Assembly (NCBI GenBank): GCA_934654835.1
Contig: CAKUGY010000009.1
Span: forward strand, 1 to 64,000
DNA from: an uncultured Collinsella sp.
GTDB lineage: Bacteria; Actinomycetota; Coriobacteriia; Coriobacteriales; Coriobacteriaceae
DNA length: 64,000 bases
Direction: 5' to 3'
Part shown: piece after piece, positions 1 to 8,642 of the stretch
Position numbering within the stretch: position 1 is the first letter of the stretch
Layout: each line of letters starts with the position of its first letter
The notes under the pieces: generated by a model
The model's input: only the letters and a program-made list of their open reading frames with translations
Database searches by the model: none
What the model was told of the DNA's origin: nothing
Program-made: the position numbers and the translations under genes

Positions 1-81
1 TCGTCGAATATCTAGGCACTGACGATTCTAGGCGATGGCCCTCCATTGCTTCTTACACCACGACTGTGCGCGCTACCTCAA

Positions 82-254
82 GCGGAAAATGCGTCCCGGA
101 ATTTGCGCTCAAAGTGGGATGCGGTTTCCGGTTGAGGGTCTAAGGGGAAAGTACGTCCCAGAATCGACGTTTGAAATGGGATGCAGTTTCCCGATGAGGC
201 ACTCGACGGAAAATACATCCCAGAAATGGCCTTTGAGCTGGGATAAGATTTCCG
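82..254. repeat. Tandem 62-bp hairpin repeats, 5' array (3 units)
   Basis: Three units begin at about 82, 144 and 206, an exact 62-bp period. Each has the form GGAAA-n5-TCCC, a loop of about 15-20 bases, then GGGA-n5-TTTCC, so each unit can fold into an imperfect stem of about 14 bp. The same unit occurs five more times downstream of the next gene. No gene is seen in 1-376; positions 255-376 hold only two short AAAATGAGACAC repeats and the ribosome binding site of the surface protein. Confidence 0.8.
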
Positions 255-376
255 CGGCATCTCGGATTCTCAAAAATGAGACACGCCGTTGGCGAAAATG
301 AGACACGGAATTTTGGGTGTCAGGCGTAGCATTTGAGCAAATGAGCCGACTCCACTCGAGTAAAGCGAGGTTTCCC

Positions 377-3300
377 ATGCACGTTCCATACCCCCACATT
401 CGTCGGTTGTCGAAAATCCCGCTTGTTGGGACGGCGGCGCTTGCTGCGTTGATCGCCACGAGCGTCGCCTGCTTCACGGCGGCCCCCAACGTCGCCCAGG
501 CGGCCGACACGCCCGACATCACGGATATGACCGAGCAGGACTATAGCGACCTGGGCCTGGGCACGAACGAGGACATTCCGGCCGATACCGTTGGCCCCTA
601 TTCCACTGATACCCCCACGACGTTTGCCACGCGCAGCGAGGTCTATATGGCAGCTAACGGTAGCCATGGCAATCGCTACACTCTGCGCGACAAGCTCGAG
701 AACGTCGAGCGCGGTGACATTGGCGGCAGCAGCAAACTCACCGATGGCTATGGAAGTGTGTGGGGCGCCGCAAAGTTCTGGCAAAACGTCAACAATTTCG
801 ATACGAACAGCGATCTCTACAAGCATAGCGACTACGGTGGCGGTGACTGGTCGTACCTAAGCAACAATGGGTCCTCGACAGTGCTTGCCAACGACAATAA
901 CGGTTTCTCGGGCATTCACGCCACAAGTGTTGAGTTCTGCAGCGACGCCAGTACGGGCAAAAAGAGCCGCGTTGCCGAGCTTCGTGCCTACGGCGACAGT
1001 TCTTCCACGACGATCGGCGGCAAGCCGTACGCCGGAAAGGTTGAGCTGGTCCTCTATTCGTTTAGCAACGGGCGCACACGCACTCTCGATACACGCCTGC
1101 CGGTGACGGTCAACACCAATATGATGGACGGAGGCCGTTTTAAGTATCTGAACGCCGGCTACCTACAAGAGCACGACGCCGTCTTTGATGTCGAGGCGGG
1201 CGATGTCGATGGCGACGGCGTCGACGAGCTTTTTGTCTACGCGGGCTGCTATGTCGACGAGAACGGCGTGCGCAAGGCTGTAGTCGACATGTATGACTTG
1301 GAGGGCGGCAACTGGAAGCAAAGCGTCGTCAAAATCGATGCCGGTAACGCCGCGGACTACACCACGCACAACAAGGGCGGGAACGACTCCTGGACGCAAC
1401 TTCAGTCAGCTCCTGTCGTTTCGCTAGCGGCCGGCGACCTCGATCGCGATTTTTGCGATGACCTCGCCATCGTGGTCTCGGCACCCTACGGCAAGAAGAA
1501 TATCGCCACGTCGACGCATTGCGAGCTGTTCTCGTGGGATGCATCCAAGGGTGCGCTCGTCCATGTCGATGCTCTGGGTGACGCGGGCGCAATCTCCCTC
1601 TCCGCGAACGGCAAGACCATGGTCGCCGCGAATGCGACGTTCGGCACGTTTGCCGCCTACGATGAAGAAGGAAAGAAGACGGGTGAAACCGTCACGGGCC
1701 TTATTCTTGCGGGCTATGACTGGCAACGCAGCGCTTTTGATTACGACGCCTATGACGGCAGCAAGGAGCTGTACGGCGCGCTGTACCGCTACGCGTATTT
1801 TGACTCGGAGTCTGGCGAGTTCAAACTTTCCGATTGCAAGGAATACAGAGACGGGCTCCTCGCCTCCTATGGACTGATGCATGTGCCCAACAGCGCATGG
1901 AAGGATAGCGCTCAGGATGAGCGCTATCCGTGCACCTTGGCACCTATCGCCCTTGCCACTGCCAACCTTGACGGTCTGTCCGAGCAGCCGGCGGTCGACG
2001 AGGTGCTCGTGGGCGGCGACGTGTTCCGCGACTTTGCCTGCAACACGGCGCAGAGCGGGGCCCAGGGCTTGGGGTCCATGGTCGGAACCATGAGCATGAG
2101 CGGCCAGCAATACAACAGTAGCAACAAGCATGACCACAAGGGTATCGAGCAGGTGTGGATCAGCGACGTCAAGGCGGGCAGCGTCTCGGGTTCGGACCGC
2201 TATAACGAGAGCTTTATCGCCGTGGTGGGCAAGCACCGCGACGAGGACCTGCGCAAGAACGATGACTACTATTGGATGACCGCCTCGCATCTTTCGCTCG
2301 ACGAGAACGGAAAGGTGCGCCGCGGCGAGGAGCAGGTGATTAGCGAGAGCAACCGTCGCGGCACTACCTACGGCACATTTATCTCGCTCGCGCTGCCCGA
2401 TGTCGACAATGACAGCGTCAAGATCACGTACAAGGACCGCTACAAGGTCTATACCAACCCGCGCGTGCTCGCTGTGCTGCAGGATGCTCCCTATGTTGAG
2501 GATCTGGAGCAGGCATACGGCTATCTGGTGTTGGGCGGCACGTCATACGGCGAGGGAAAGAGCACGGGGACATCCCAGGGCTATACCATTGGCGCCGAGT
2601 TGGGCGTTGCCGTCGAGGTGCAGACCGGTCCGCCCCTGGTCGCGATTAATGCTTCAGTCGATTTTGCCGCCGAGGGATGCTATGACTACCGGAGCGAGCG
2701 TACAGTGAGCGCAAGCGTAAGTTATGAGTCGCATGCCGGCGAAGGCGACAAGGCCGTGCTCTACACGATTCCGATGGTCTATTACGAGTACGAGATCGAA
2801 AATGAGGAAACTGGTGGCAAGGGCGTGATGGCGGCGCCCGTGTCGCTCGGCGCGCAGACCTCGGTCGTTAATGTCGATGCCTATGACCGCATTGCCAAAC
2901 AGCACAATATGACGCCGCTCAGCTACTTTTTGACCAATCGGTCGGGAGAACCCGACAGCTATTACACGGCGCTCAACGGCACGACTCCCGTGCAAGATTC
3001 CTTTGGTCTGGGCAAGCCTGGCGTGACGCGCGCTTACACGCACGATGGGTTTAACGGTGCTGTCGCGCAGTCGGGGGCGAGCATTGAGCAGACCATCGAA
3101 GTCGAGGACGGCGAGGAACAGGAGTTTGAGTACGGCTTTACGCTGAACGGCAGCGTTGTCATGGGCGCGAAGCTCGCAAAGCACGAGTTGTTTGGCGGCC
3201 TGTGCTTTGGTGCCAACGCCGGCTTTACTACGGGTAACTCCTCGAGTGAATCGACCGAATACGGCGGCACCGTCGACAACCTGCCTGAAGCTGCGAAGGA

Positions 3301-4465
3301 TAAGTACGGCTTTGCGTGGCGCCTGGGCGTCAACGCGGTAGATGTCGACAAGTTCGAGGCCAGCTCGGGCGACAAGCTCGGCACCAAGGACACCGATCAG
3401 TTCTGGATCGTGGGCTATGACGTCAAGGATGTCGAGATGCCCGAAGCGCCGGCCGTGACGGGCTTTACGGCAAATGCCGTTGATTCGGCCAGTGTTACGT
3501 TTAGCTGGGATGATGTGCTCGCAAAGAAGAACGGCTTTAGCTACGGCGTGGGCATGCTGCAGAGCAATGCGGCGGACGCCGTCGTGAACAGCTGGAAGAT
3601 TGTCGACAACACGCAGACGTCGCTTGTCTGGGACGGGCTGCAGCCCAATACGGAGTACCGATTCGCCATCGCCGCTGTAAAGAACGGTTCAACGACCGAA
3701 ATGGGCATTCGCTCGGCAATTATCACGGTCAAGACCATGCCCGATGGCATGACGATGAGCGTGAGTGGACCTGCGGCGGATGCTGCGGAGGGGTCGGATC
3801 TTGGATACGATTCTTCGGTTGAGCGCACGGCGGGAAGCCACCTGACGCTCTCGGCGATTGGCTATGTGAAGCAACTCGGTGCCGACGATGGCGAAACAGG
3901 GCTGGCACCGACCTATATGTGGTACCGCAAGGGCCGCGGCGAGACAGAGTTTAAGCTCGTGGGTGCCGATGGCAACCTCGCGGCTGGAACGGCCTCGAAG
4001 CTCGAGATTGACCTGACCGCAGACGATGACGGTGCGCAGTATTACTGCCACGTGGGATACAACGACGTGGGCCTCGACACCGGCGTGACGCTCGTGAATA
4101 TCGCGACCGAGGAGACGGCACCCACAACGGTGAACGCCACCCCGATCCGCACGCGCCGCCTGTTCTCACAGGCAAGCGAGACGGCCAAGAAGTTCCTGGA
4201 CCATACGCTGGTAAACACCGCCGGCCCAATCGATTCCGAAGGCTCAAAGGACCCCGAGACTCCTGAGACCCCGACGAACCCGGACAAGCCCAAGTCCGAT
4301 AGCGGAACTAAGACCGACACCAAGACCAAGACTACGACCACAGCGAAGAACCTCGCAAACACCGGCGACCAAACATTCGCCCTAGTCGCCACCGCAGCAG
4401 CAGCGGGAGCAACGCTCGTAGTGATAGCCCTCGTCATGCTGATCAAGCGTCGCAAGACCCACTAG
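377..4465 (+). CDS. Large wall-anchored surface protein with FG-GAP/VCBS-like, fibronectin III and Ig-like regions
   Basis: This is a 1362-residue secreted protein. The ATG at 377 is chosen because GCGAGG lies six bases upstream and a typical signal peptide follows (basic start, hydrophobic stretch, AQAADT cleavage region). Around residues 270 and 350 are Asp-rich FG-GAP/VCBS-like segments (GDVDGDGVDE, GDLDRDFCDD) that could bind calcium. A fibronectin type III domain lies near residues 1020-1120 and an Ig-like segment with YYC near 1125-1245. A Thr/Lys/Pro-rich wall-spanning stretch leads to the sorting signal LANTGD (about residue 1326), a membrane segment and RRK. LANTG fits the LAxTG pattern known for class E sortases. 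The ligand is unknown; adhesin or polysaccharide binding is inference. A terminator follows. Confidence 0.85.
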   Translation: MHVPYPHIRRLSKIPLVGTAALAALIATSVACFTAAPNVAQAADTPDITDMTEQDYSDLGLGTNEDIPADTVGPYSTDTPTTFATRSEVYMAANGSHGNRYTLRDKLENVERGDIGGSSKLTDGYGSVWGAAKFWQNVNNFDTNSDLYKHSDYGGGDWSYLSNNGSSTVLANDNNGFSGIHATSVEFCSDASTGKKSRVAELRAYGDSSSTTIGGKPYAGKVELVLYSFSNGRTRTLDTRLPVTVNTNMMDGGRFKYLNAGYLQEHDAVFDVEAGDVDGDGVDELFVYAGCYVDENGVRKAVVDMYDLEGGNWKQSVVKIDAGNAADYTTHNKGGNDSWTQLQSAPVVSLAAGDLDRDFCDDLAIVVSAPYGKKNIATSTHCELFSWDASKGALVHVDALGDAGAISLSANGKTMVAANATFGTFAAYDEEGKKTGETVTGLILAGYDWQRSAFDYDAYDGSKELYGALYRYAYFDSESGEFKLSDCKEYRDGLLASYGLMHVPNSAWKDSAQDERYPCTLAPIALATANLDGLSEQPAVDEVLVGGDVFRDFACNTAQSGAQGLGSMVGTMSMSGQQYNSSNKHDHKGIEQVWISDVKAGSVSGSDRYNESFIAVVGKHRDEDLRKNDDYYWMTASHLSLDENGKVRRGEEQVISESNRRGTTYGTFISLALPDVDNDSVKITYKDRYKVYTNPRVLAVLQDAPYVEDLEQAYGYLVLGGTSYGEGKSTGTSQGYTIGAELGVAVEVQTGPPLVAINASVDFAAEGCYDYRSERTVSASVSYESHAGEGDKAVLYTIPMVYYEYEIENEETGGKGVMAAPVSLGAQTSVVNVDAYDRIAKQHNMTPLSYFLTNRSGEPDSYYTALNGTTPVQDSFGLGKPGVTRAYTHDGFNGAVAQSGASIEQTIEVEDGEEQEFEYGFTLNGSVVMGAKLAKHELFGGLCFGANAGFTTGNSSSESTEYGGTVDNLPEAAKDKYGFAWRLGVNAVDVDKFEASSGDKLGTKDTDQFWIVGYDVKDVEMPEAPAVTGFTANAVDSASVTFSWDDVLAKKNGFSYGVGMLQSNAADAVVNSWKIVDNTQTSLVWDGLQPNTEYRFAIAAVKNGSTTEMGIRSAIITVKTMPDGMTMSVSGPAADAAEGSDLGYDSSVERTAGSHLTLSAIGYVKQLGADDGETGLAPTYMWYRKGRGETEFKLVGADGNLAAGTASKLEIDLTADDDGAQYYCHVGYNDVGLDTGVTLVNIATEETAPTTVNATPIRTRRLFSQASETAKKFLDHTLVNTAGPIDSEGSKDPETPETPTNPDKPKSDSGTKTDTKTKTTTTAKNLANTGDQTFALVATAAAAGATLVVIALVMLIKRRKTH

Positions 4466-4492
4466 TAGCCAGTCGAACATATCGACAACCCA

Positions 4493-4530
4493 AAAACCCG
4501 GGCAGCCAACAACTTGGCTACCCGGGTTTT
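4493..4530 (+). terminator. Rho-independent terminator of the surface protein gene
   Basis: AAAACCCGGGCAGCCAA pairs with TTGGCTACCCGGGTTTT across a four-base loop. It starts 27 bases after the stop codon. Confidence 0.85.
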
Positions 4531-4553
4531 CTATTGAGTAAAGACTCGGCAAA

Positions 4554-4852
4554 ATGAAACCGCATTCCAGAATGAACGCCCAGACCGGGACACACTTTCC
4601 CAAAGGCACCTCAACGGGAAACTACATCCCACAATTAGCCTCTAAACCGGGACACGCTTTCCCGTTGAGCTTCAACCGGAAAGTCCATCCCAGTTTTTGC
4701 TCTTAAAGTGGGACGAGCTTTCCCATTGAGTGCCTAGCGGAAAATCCATCCCAGAATCAGCCCCCAAAGTGGGACACACTTTCCCAACGGGCCCTCAGGC
4801 GGAAACTGCGTCCCACTCCGAAGGCAAATTCCGGGACACACTTTCCGCAAAC
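4554..4852. repeat. Tandem 62-bp hairpin repeats, 3' array (5 units)
   Basis: Five units begin at about 4554, 4616, 4677, 4738 and 4800, a 61-62 bp period. They match the family at 82-254: (C)GGAAA-n5-TCCC, a loop, GGGACACACTTTCCC, then a short linker. The surface protein gene is therefore framed by two arrays of one repeat. The rest of the 4466-5081 gap holds terminators and the inverted repeat at 4933-5061, with no gene. Confidence 0.82.
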
Positions 4853-4855
4853 AAA

Positions 4856-4878
4856 GAAGGCCACATAACGTGGCCTTC
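4856..4878 (-). terminator. Terminator for the LTA-synthase-like gene
   Basis: GAAGGCCAC and GTGGCCTTC form a 9-bp stem. Read on the minus strand it is followed by a TTTGTTT run, so it suits the leftward gene ending at 5082. Confidence 0.6.
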
Positions 4879-4932
4879 AATTTATATATGTTGCAGATAC
4901 TCCCAAGACAAGCCACGTCCCAACAACAAGGC

Positions 4933-5061
4933 GTCTGCCCGGCGGCGCGGAATGTAAGGTTCATCGCGAGTTCCGCACGAGCCGGAGAGCACTTAATGTG
5001 CTCTCCGTGCGAGCAGGACTGCCCGAGCAGGGAACCTTACATTCCGCGCCGCCGGGCAGAC
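4933..5061. repeat. Inverted repeat with perfect 30-bp arms and nested hairpin
   Basis: The arms at 4933-4962 and 5032-5061 are perfect reverse complements, starting GTCTGCCCGGCGGCG and ending CCGCCGGGCAGAC. The 69-base interior contains a second perfect hairpin at 4984-5006 (GGAGAGCAC, TTAAT, GTGCTCTCC). It lies 20 bp beyond the stop of the leftward gene. It could be a 3' RNA structure or a MITE-like palindrome; no target-site duplication is obvious. Confidence 0.85.
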
Positions 5062-5081
5062 GAACCAGGTCGAAGGACCCG

Positions 5082-7382
5082 CTACTTGATCTTAGTAGTA
5101 CCCGGTGCCAGGTTGGGGTCGGTCTCGTTGGCCTCGGTCTGGAAGTGCTCGGTGTAGACGTTCTTGCCGTCGCGGAACATCTCGTAATACTGCATCTTGG
5201 CGTAATCCTCACGTGCCTTGGTGGCAGCGGCGGCGACGGCATCGTCACCGGTGACGTTGGAGGAGAGCGCCCAGCGCAGGCTGGCGTCCTCGTAGCCCAC
5301 GGAGTTGATGGCGGGCAGCGACTCGCGCAGCGTCATGTGCGCCTTCTGGTAGTCGGAGAGGGGTGCGCCGATCAGCTGCATGAGCTGGGTGGACAGGTAG
5401 TTGGTGGACAGGTCATCGGTCTCGCTCGTCTGGTCGCAGCCGGCGACGTCGTAGTTAGCCCAGATGATGTAGTCGGTCTGCCACAGGCGCTCCTGGTGGG
5501 TGGCGTCATCCTCGTCGGTAAACCACTTGTCGTTGAACTTGGACGGGAAGAACGGCTGGTGGTCGCCCCAGAACACCACGACCACCTTGCGGTCGAGCTT
5601 GCTCAGGGCGTTGAGGAAGTAGCGCAGCGCCTGGTCGGACTGCTCGATGCACGAGACATACTCGTCGACATCGGAGAGCGTGCCGTCCTCGACGGTCTTG
5701 GCGTCCAGGTCGGTCGTGTCGATGTTCAGATGCATCTGCTTGTCGATCGGCAGCAGACCCGTGTCGTAGCCCGAGTGGTTCTGCATGGTCACGTCAAAGA
5801 TGAACTGTGGGTCGGCGTTCTGGTCGAGCAGCTCAAGAATCTTGTCGTAGGTCGCCTGGTCGGTCACCATGCCGCGCAGGGTATCGGCGCCCTGGAAGTC
5901 GTTGATGGACAGGAACTGGTCAAAGCCAAAGTCCTTGTAGACGTTCTCGCGGTTCCAGTTGGTCGCGTGGTTGGGGTGCATGGCCGTGGTGGAATATCCG
6001 AGCGACTTGAACTGCTCGGCCAGATTCTCGGTCGTCTCCATGTTGTAGATGGTGTATGGGTACACGCCCGAGCCCAGGTTGGCCATGGAGTTGCCGGTCA
6101 GGAACTCAAACTCGGTATTGGCGGTGCCGCCGCCGTAGGCACTCACGTAGAGCTTGCCGCGGCTGAGACAGTTGGACAGGCTCTTAAAGTACTGCGGGCC
6201 CTCGTAGCCGGCACGCATGTTCTGGTAGATCGACAGATCCGAGAACGTCTCGTTCATGATGGCGATGACCGTGGGCTTCTCGCTATCGAACTGCTCCTTT
6301 GCTGCGGCGCGCTCGTCGCTCTTGGCGGCGTCGGACTTGTCGTAGGCCTTGGCGTACTTTTTGAGCGTGGCCTTGGCGTCATCGACGGAGTAGTCGGCGG
6401 GTTTAGGCGGCTTGATGGACTGCGCGGCACTAATGAAGGCAGGCAGGTAGCCCTCGCGCCAGTAGCTCTCGAGCGGGCGCCAGGTGTACACGGTGATGCC
6501 CAGGGTGTTGTAGTAGTCGATGAGTGTGACGTGTGCAGTCACGCCGCCCAGGCACAGCACGGCCACGAGCAGGTTGGTGAGCAGCATGCGCTTGGCGTTG
6601 GCGGCACCCTTCTGGCGGTGCGGCGCCACGATGCCGGCGTACTCGCACAGCAGCATCGAGATGGCGGTAAAGCCCATCGACAGCACGCAAAACAGCGAGA
6701 TCGAGAAGGTGTAGCCGTTGCCGGCGACCGCGGCGGCGGTGGAGATGGCCGAAAGGTCGCCCGGCTGGATGGGCATGGATTTAAACGTGATGACGAAGAA
6801 CTCGGCAATGCCCAGGACAAAGAGGGCGAAGGCCAGGACGGCCGGAGCTGCGCCGTGGCGCTGAAACAGGAAGAACAGGCCGGCCATGAGCGCGGTGATG
6901 ATGGCCCACTCGAGCAAGATGCACAGGGGGTAGACCCAGGTAAAGTCGTGGTTGGACGAGACCTCCATGCCCAGCAGCGCAAAGACGCCGGCGAGCAGCA
7001 GGAACAGTACGGCGGCGACAAGCGGCTTGCCCACAAAGGCGCCGCGCAGGCGGGCGAGCTTGCCCGTGGGGGCGGGGGCGTCGGTCGAGGCGAACGCAAA
7101 GACGCGCGGGGCGATGCGATCGCGCGCGATGCTTGCCCAGGCGCATCCGGTGAGGATGGCGTTGGTCAGGATGAGCATCACAAAGGCGAGCGGCTCGTTT
7201 TGCGCCACGAGGCCAATGGCGCCCCAGACGGTCAAAAAGAGCTGGAACAGGCCAAAGGCGACACTCCATCCAAGAGCGCTCTTGGCGACGGCGCCCGACT
7301 GCGCGCGAATGGCCTTGGCTTCGCGCAAAACAAGGTAGACGGTCGCCGCAAGACCGACGAGCGAGATAGCGGCTGCGAACAT
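5082..7382 (-). CDS. LTA-synthase-like phosphoglycerol transferase (sulfatase-fold membrane enzyme)
   Basis: This is a 766-residue membrane enzyme of the LtaS/MdoB superfamily. About eight membrane segments fill the N-terminal half. The C-terminal half is an extracellular alkaline-phosphatase/sulfatase-fold domain with NETFSDL, the GGGTANTEFEF segment that should carry the nucleophilic Thr, HPNHATNWNRE, and the metal-site VVFWGDHQPFF. Family members move glycerol phosphate from phosphatidylglycerol to a glycolipid or wall polymer. The ATG at 7382 is preferred to the GTG at 7397 because AGGAG lies seven bases upstream and the GTG overlaps that site. The gene stands alone, with terminator-like structures downstream. 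The family is secure; the acceptor substrate is not. Confidence 0.85.
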   Translation of the reverse strand: MFAAAISLVGLAATVYLVLREAKAIRAQSGAVAKSALGWSVAFGLFQLFLTVWGAIGLVAQNEPLAFVMLILTNAILTGCAWASIARDRIAPRVFAFASTDAPAPTGKLARLRGAFVGKPLVAAVLFLLLAGVFALLGMEVSSNHDFTWVYPLCILLEWAIITALMAGLFFLFQRHGAAPAVLAFALFVLGIAEFFVITFKSMPIQPGDLSAISTAAAVAGNGYTFSISLFCVLSMGFTAISMLLCEYAGIVAPHRQKGAANAKRMLLTNLLVAVLCLGGVTAHVTLIDYYNTLGITVYTWRPLESYWREGYLPAFISAAQSIKPPKPADYSVDDAKATLKKYAKAYDKSDAAKSDERAAAKEQFDSEKPTVIAIMNETFSDLSIYQNMRAGYEGPQYFKSLSNCLSRGKLYVSAYGGGTANTEFEFLTGNSMANLGSGVYPYTIYNMETTENLAEQFKSLGYSTTAMHPNHATNWNRENVYKDFGFDQFLSINDFQGADTLRGMVTDQATYDKILELLDQNADPQFIFDVTMQNHSGYDTGLLPIDKQMHLNIDTTDLDAKTVEDGTLSDVDEYVSCIEQSDQALRYFLNALSKLDRKVVVVFWGDHQPFFPSKFNDKWFTDEDDATHQERLWQTDYIIWANYDVAGCDQTSETDDLSTNYLSTQLMQLIGAPLSDYQKAHMTLRESLPAINSVGYEDASLRWALSSNVTGDDAVAAAATKAREDYAKMQYYEMFRDGKNVYTEHFQTEANETDPNLAPGTTKIK

Positions 7383-7596
7383 GCTGAGACTCCTCACAAA
7401 CTTAGAACCTACGAAAGCGGGGGTTTACCCGATTGTTACCAAGATATGCGCAGCATTTGAGGGCTGCGCACAACAACCAGCCATAATAACGCGCGGGTGT
7501 GGCGGTGTTGCGCAATGGAGTGTCGACCTGCGCGATAATGGACGGGAATTACACGGAAACGTAAAGGCTTCTTAAAGAATTGGCGAGGATGAGGCG

Positions 7597-8472
7597 ATGA
7601 ACGAGCAAGTTTGCAAGACGGACGTTGAGTGCTGCGGTGGTGTCGTGGGCGTGGACGCCGGCGGCTATCCGGTCGAAGCTACGGGCAACGCGGTGCTGGA
7701 CATCTTGGAGCAACGTTCTTCCACACGTGCCTTTGCGCGCGATGATGACGAGCTCCCCGTGGCGGTGACCGACGAGCAGCGCGCGGCGATCCTGCACGCG
7801 GCGAGCCGCGCGCCGTCGGCAGGCGCCATGATGATGTACTCCATCGTGAGCATTCGCGAGCAGGCCACGCTCGACCGCTTGGCCGACCTGTGCGACCACC
7901 AGCCCATGATCGCCAAGGCGCCGTGGGCGCTTATATTTGTGGTCGACTACGCCAAGTGGATTGACCTGTTTGAGCATGTGGGCTGCTTTGAGCCCGAGTT
8001 CGTCGAACGCACGGGCAAGCAACCCCGCCGCGCGCCGGGTCTGGGCGACTTTGCCATCGCGGCGCAGGACGCCGTGATCGCCGCGCAAAACGCCGTGGTC
8101 GCCGCCGAGGCCCTGGGGCTGGGGAGCTGCTACATCGGCGACATCGTCGAGAACGCCGAGGAGGTTGCCGCGCTGCTCGATTTGCCGCCCTACACCATGC
8201 CGCTGTCGATGCTCATCATCGGCACGCCCCGTAAGAAGCGCCCGGCGATCGCGCATCCCGTGGTGAACCTGGTGCACGAGGAGCGTTACTGTCGCGCCGA
8301 CGCCGCGACCATGGATGCTCAGGTGGCCGAGATGGACGCGATGTTCCGTCCGCATGCCCGCGAGGTGGGGGAGCGCGTGGTGGACATCTATACGCGCAAG
8401 CACACGAGTCCCTTTATGGCCGAGATGAGCCGCTCCATGGAGTGGTGGTTCAAAAACTGGCTCGGCAAATAA
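7597..8472 (+). CDS. Nitroreductase-family flavoprotein
   Basis: This is a 291-residue FMN-dependent nitroreductase-fold protein. The family signature RSSTRAF lies near residue 40, ASRAPSAGAMMMYS near 68-81, and a GLGSCYIGDIVEN segment typical of the FMN-phosphate region near residue 170. These enzymes reduce nitroaromatics, quinones or flavins with NAD(P)H; the physiological substrate cannot be read from the sequence. The first 25 or so residues, with an ECC motif, and a C-terminal extension of about 60 residues are longer than the minimal fold. GAGGATGAGG precedes the ATG. It is monocistronic and divergent from the LTA-synthase-like gene. Confidence 0.8.
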   Translation: MNEQVCKTDVECCGGVVGVDAGGYPVEATGNAVLDILEQRSSTRAFARDDDELPVAVTDEQRAAILHAASRAPSAGAMMMYSIVSIREQATLDRLADLCDHQPMIAKAPWALIFVVDYAKWIDLFEHVGCFEPEFVERTGKQPRRAPGLGDFAIAAQDAVIAAQNAVVAAEALGLGSCYIGDIVENAEEVAALLDLPPYTMPLSMLIIGTPRKKRPAIAHPVVNLVHEERYCRADAATMDAQVAEMDAMFRPHAREVGERVVDIYTRKHTSPFMAEMSRSMEWWFKNWLGK

Positions 8473-8474
8473 CC

Positions 8475-8518
8475 AATGTGGCAAGGGGGCCGTTCCTTTG
8501 TTGTCCCTTTGTCACATT
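8475..8518. repeat. Degenerate copy of the GTGACAAAGGG palindrome (family D)
   Basis: AATGTGGCAAGGGGG is followed by CCCTTTGTCACATT, a decayed version of the palindrome best seen at 63085-63115. It begins three bases after the nitroreductase stop codon. Confidence 0.55.
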
Positions 8519-8600
8519 CCATATCGTCGCAGTGGCATAAAGGCCGCATAAATGTTTATCTAGCTGGGAAACAGTGCCGTGCAACCATGGGCCGATTACC

Positions 8601-8606
8601 TATAAT
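8601..8606 (+). promoter_or_regulatory. Candidate -10 box upstream of kup
   Basis: A perfect TATAAT lies 37 bases before the kup start. No good -35 hexamer is seen at 16-18 bases upstream, so an activator may be needed. Confidence 0.4.
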
Positions 8607-8642
8607 CCCTTCGAATATTAAAGTTGGGAAGGAAACCGGCTC

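Noticed and set aside
35..301. Small ORF across the 5' repeat array
   Set aside because: It runs through three copies of the hairpin unit and has no ribosome site or recognisable domain.
317..376. Start of the surface protein at 317
   Set aside because: The extra 20 residues precede a normal signal peptide, and only the ATG at 377 has a ribosome site.
82..4852. CRISPR-like regular repeats at 82-254 and 4554-4852
   Set aside because: The period is regular, but units are degenerate, each is an imperfect hairpin, the variable parts are only about 15 bases, and no cas genes are present.
4998..7460. 820-codon plus-strand frame opposite the LTA-synthase-like gene
   Set aside because: It is a shadow frame with Gly/Val/Asp-rich low-complexity sequence. 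The minus-strand gene has membrane helices and sulfatase motifs.
8473..8642. Riboswitch (for example a c-di-AMP type) before kup
   Set aside because: The 170-bp leader lacks the conserved blocks I would expect and is mostly a decayed family D palindrome. A covariance-model search would settle it.
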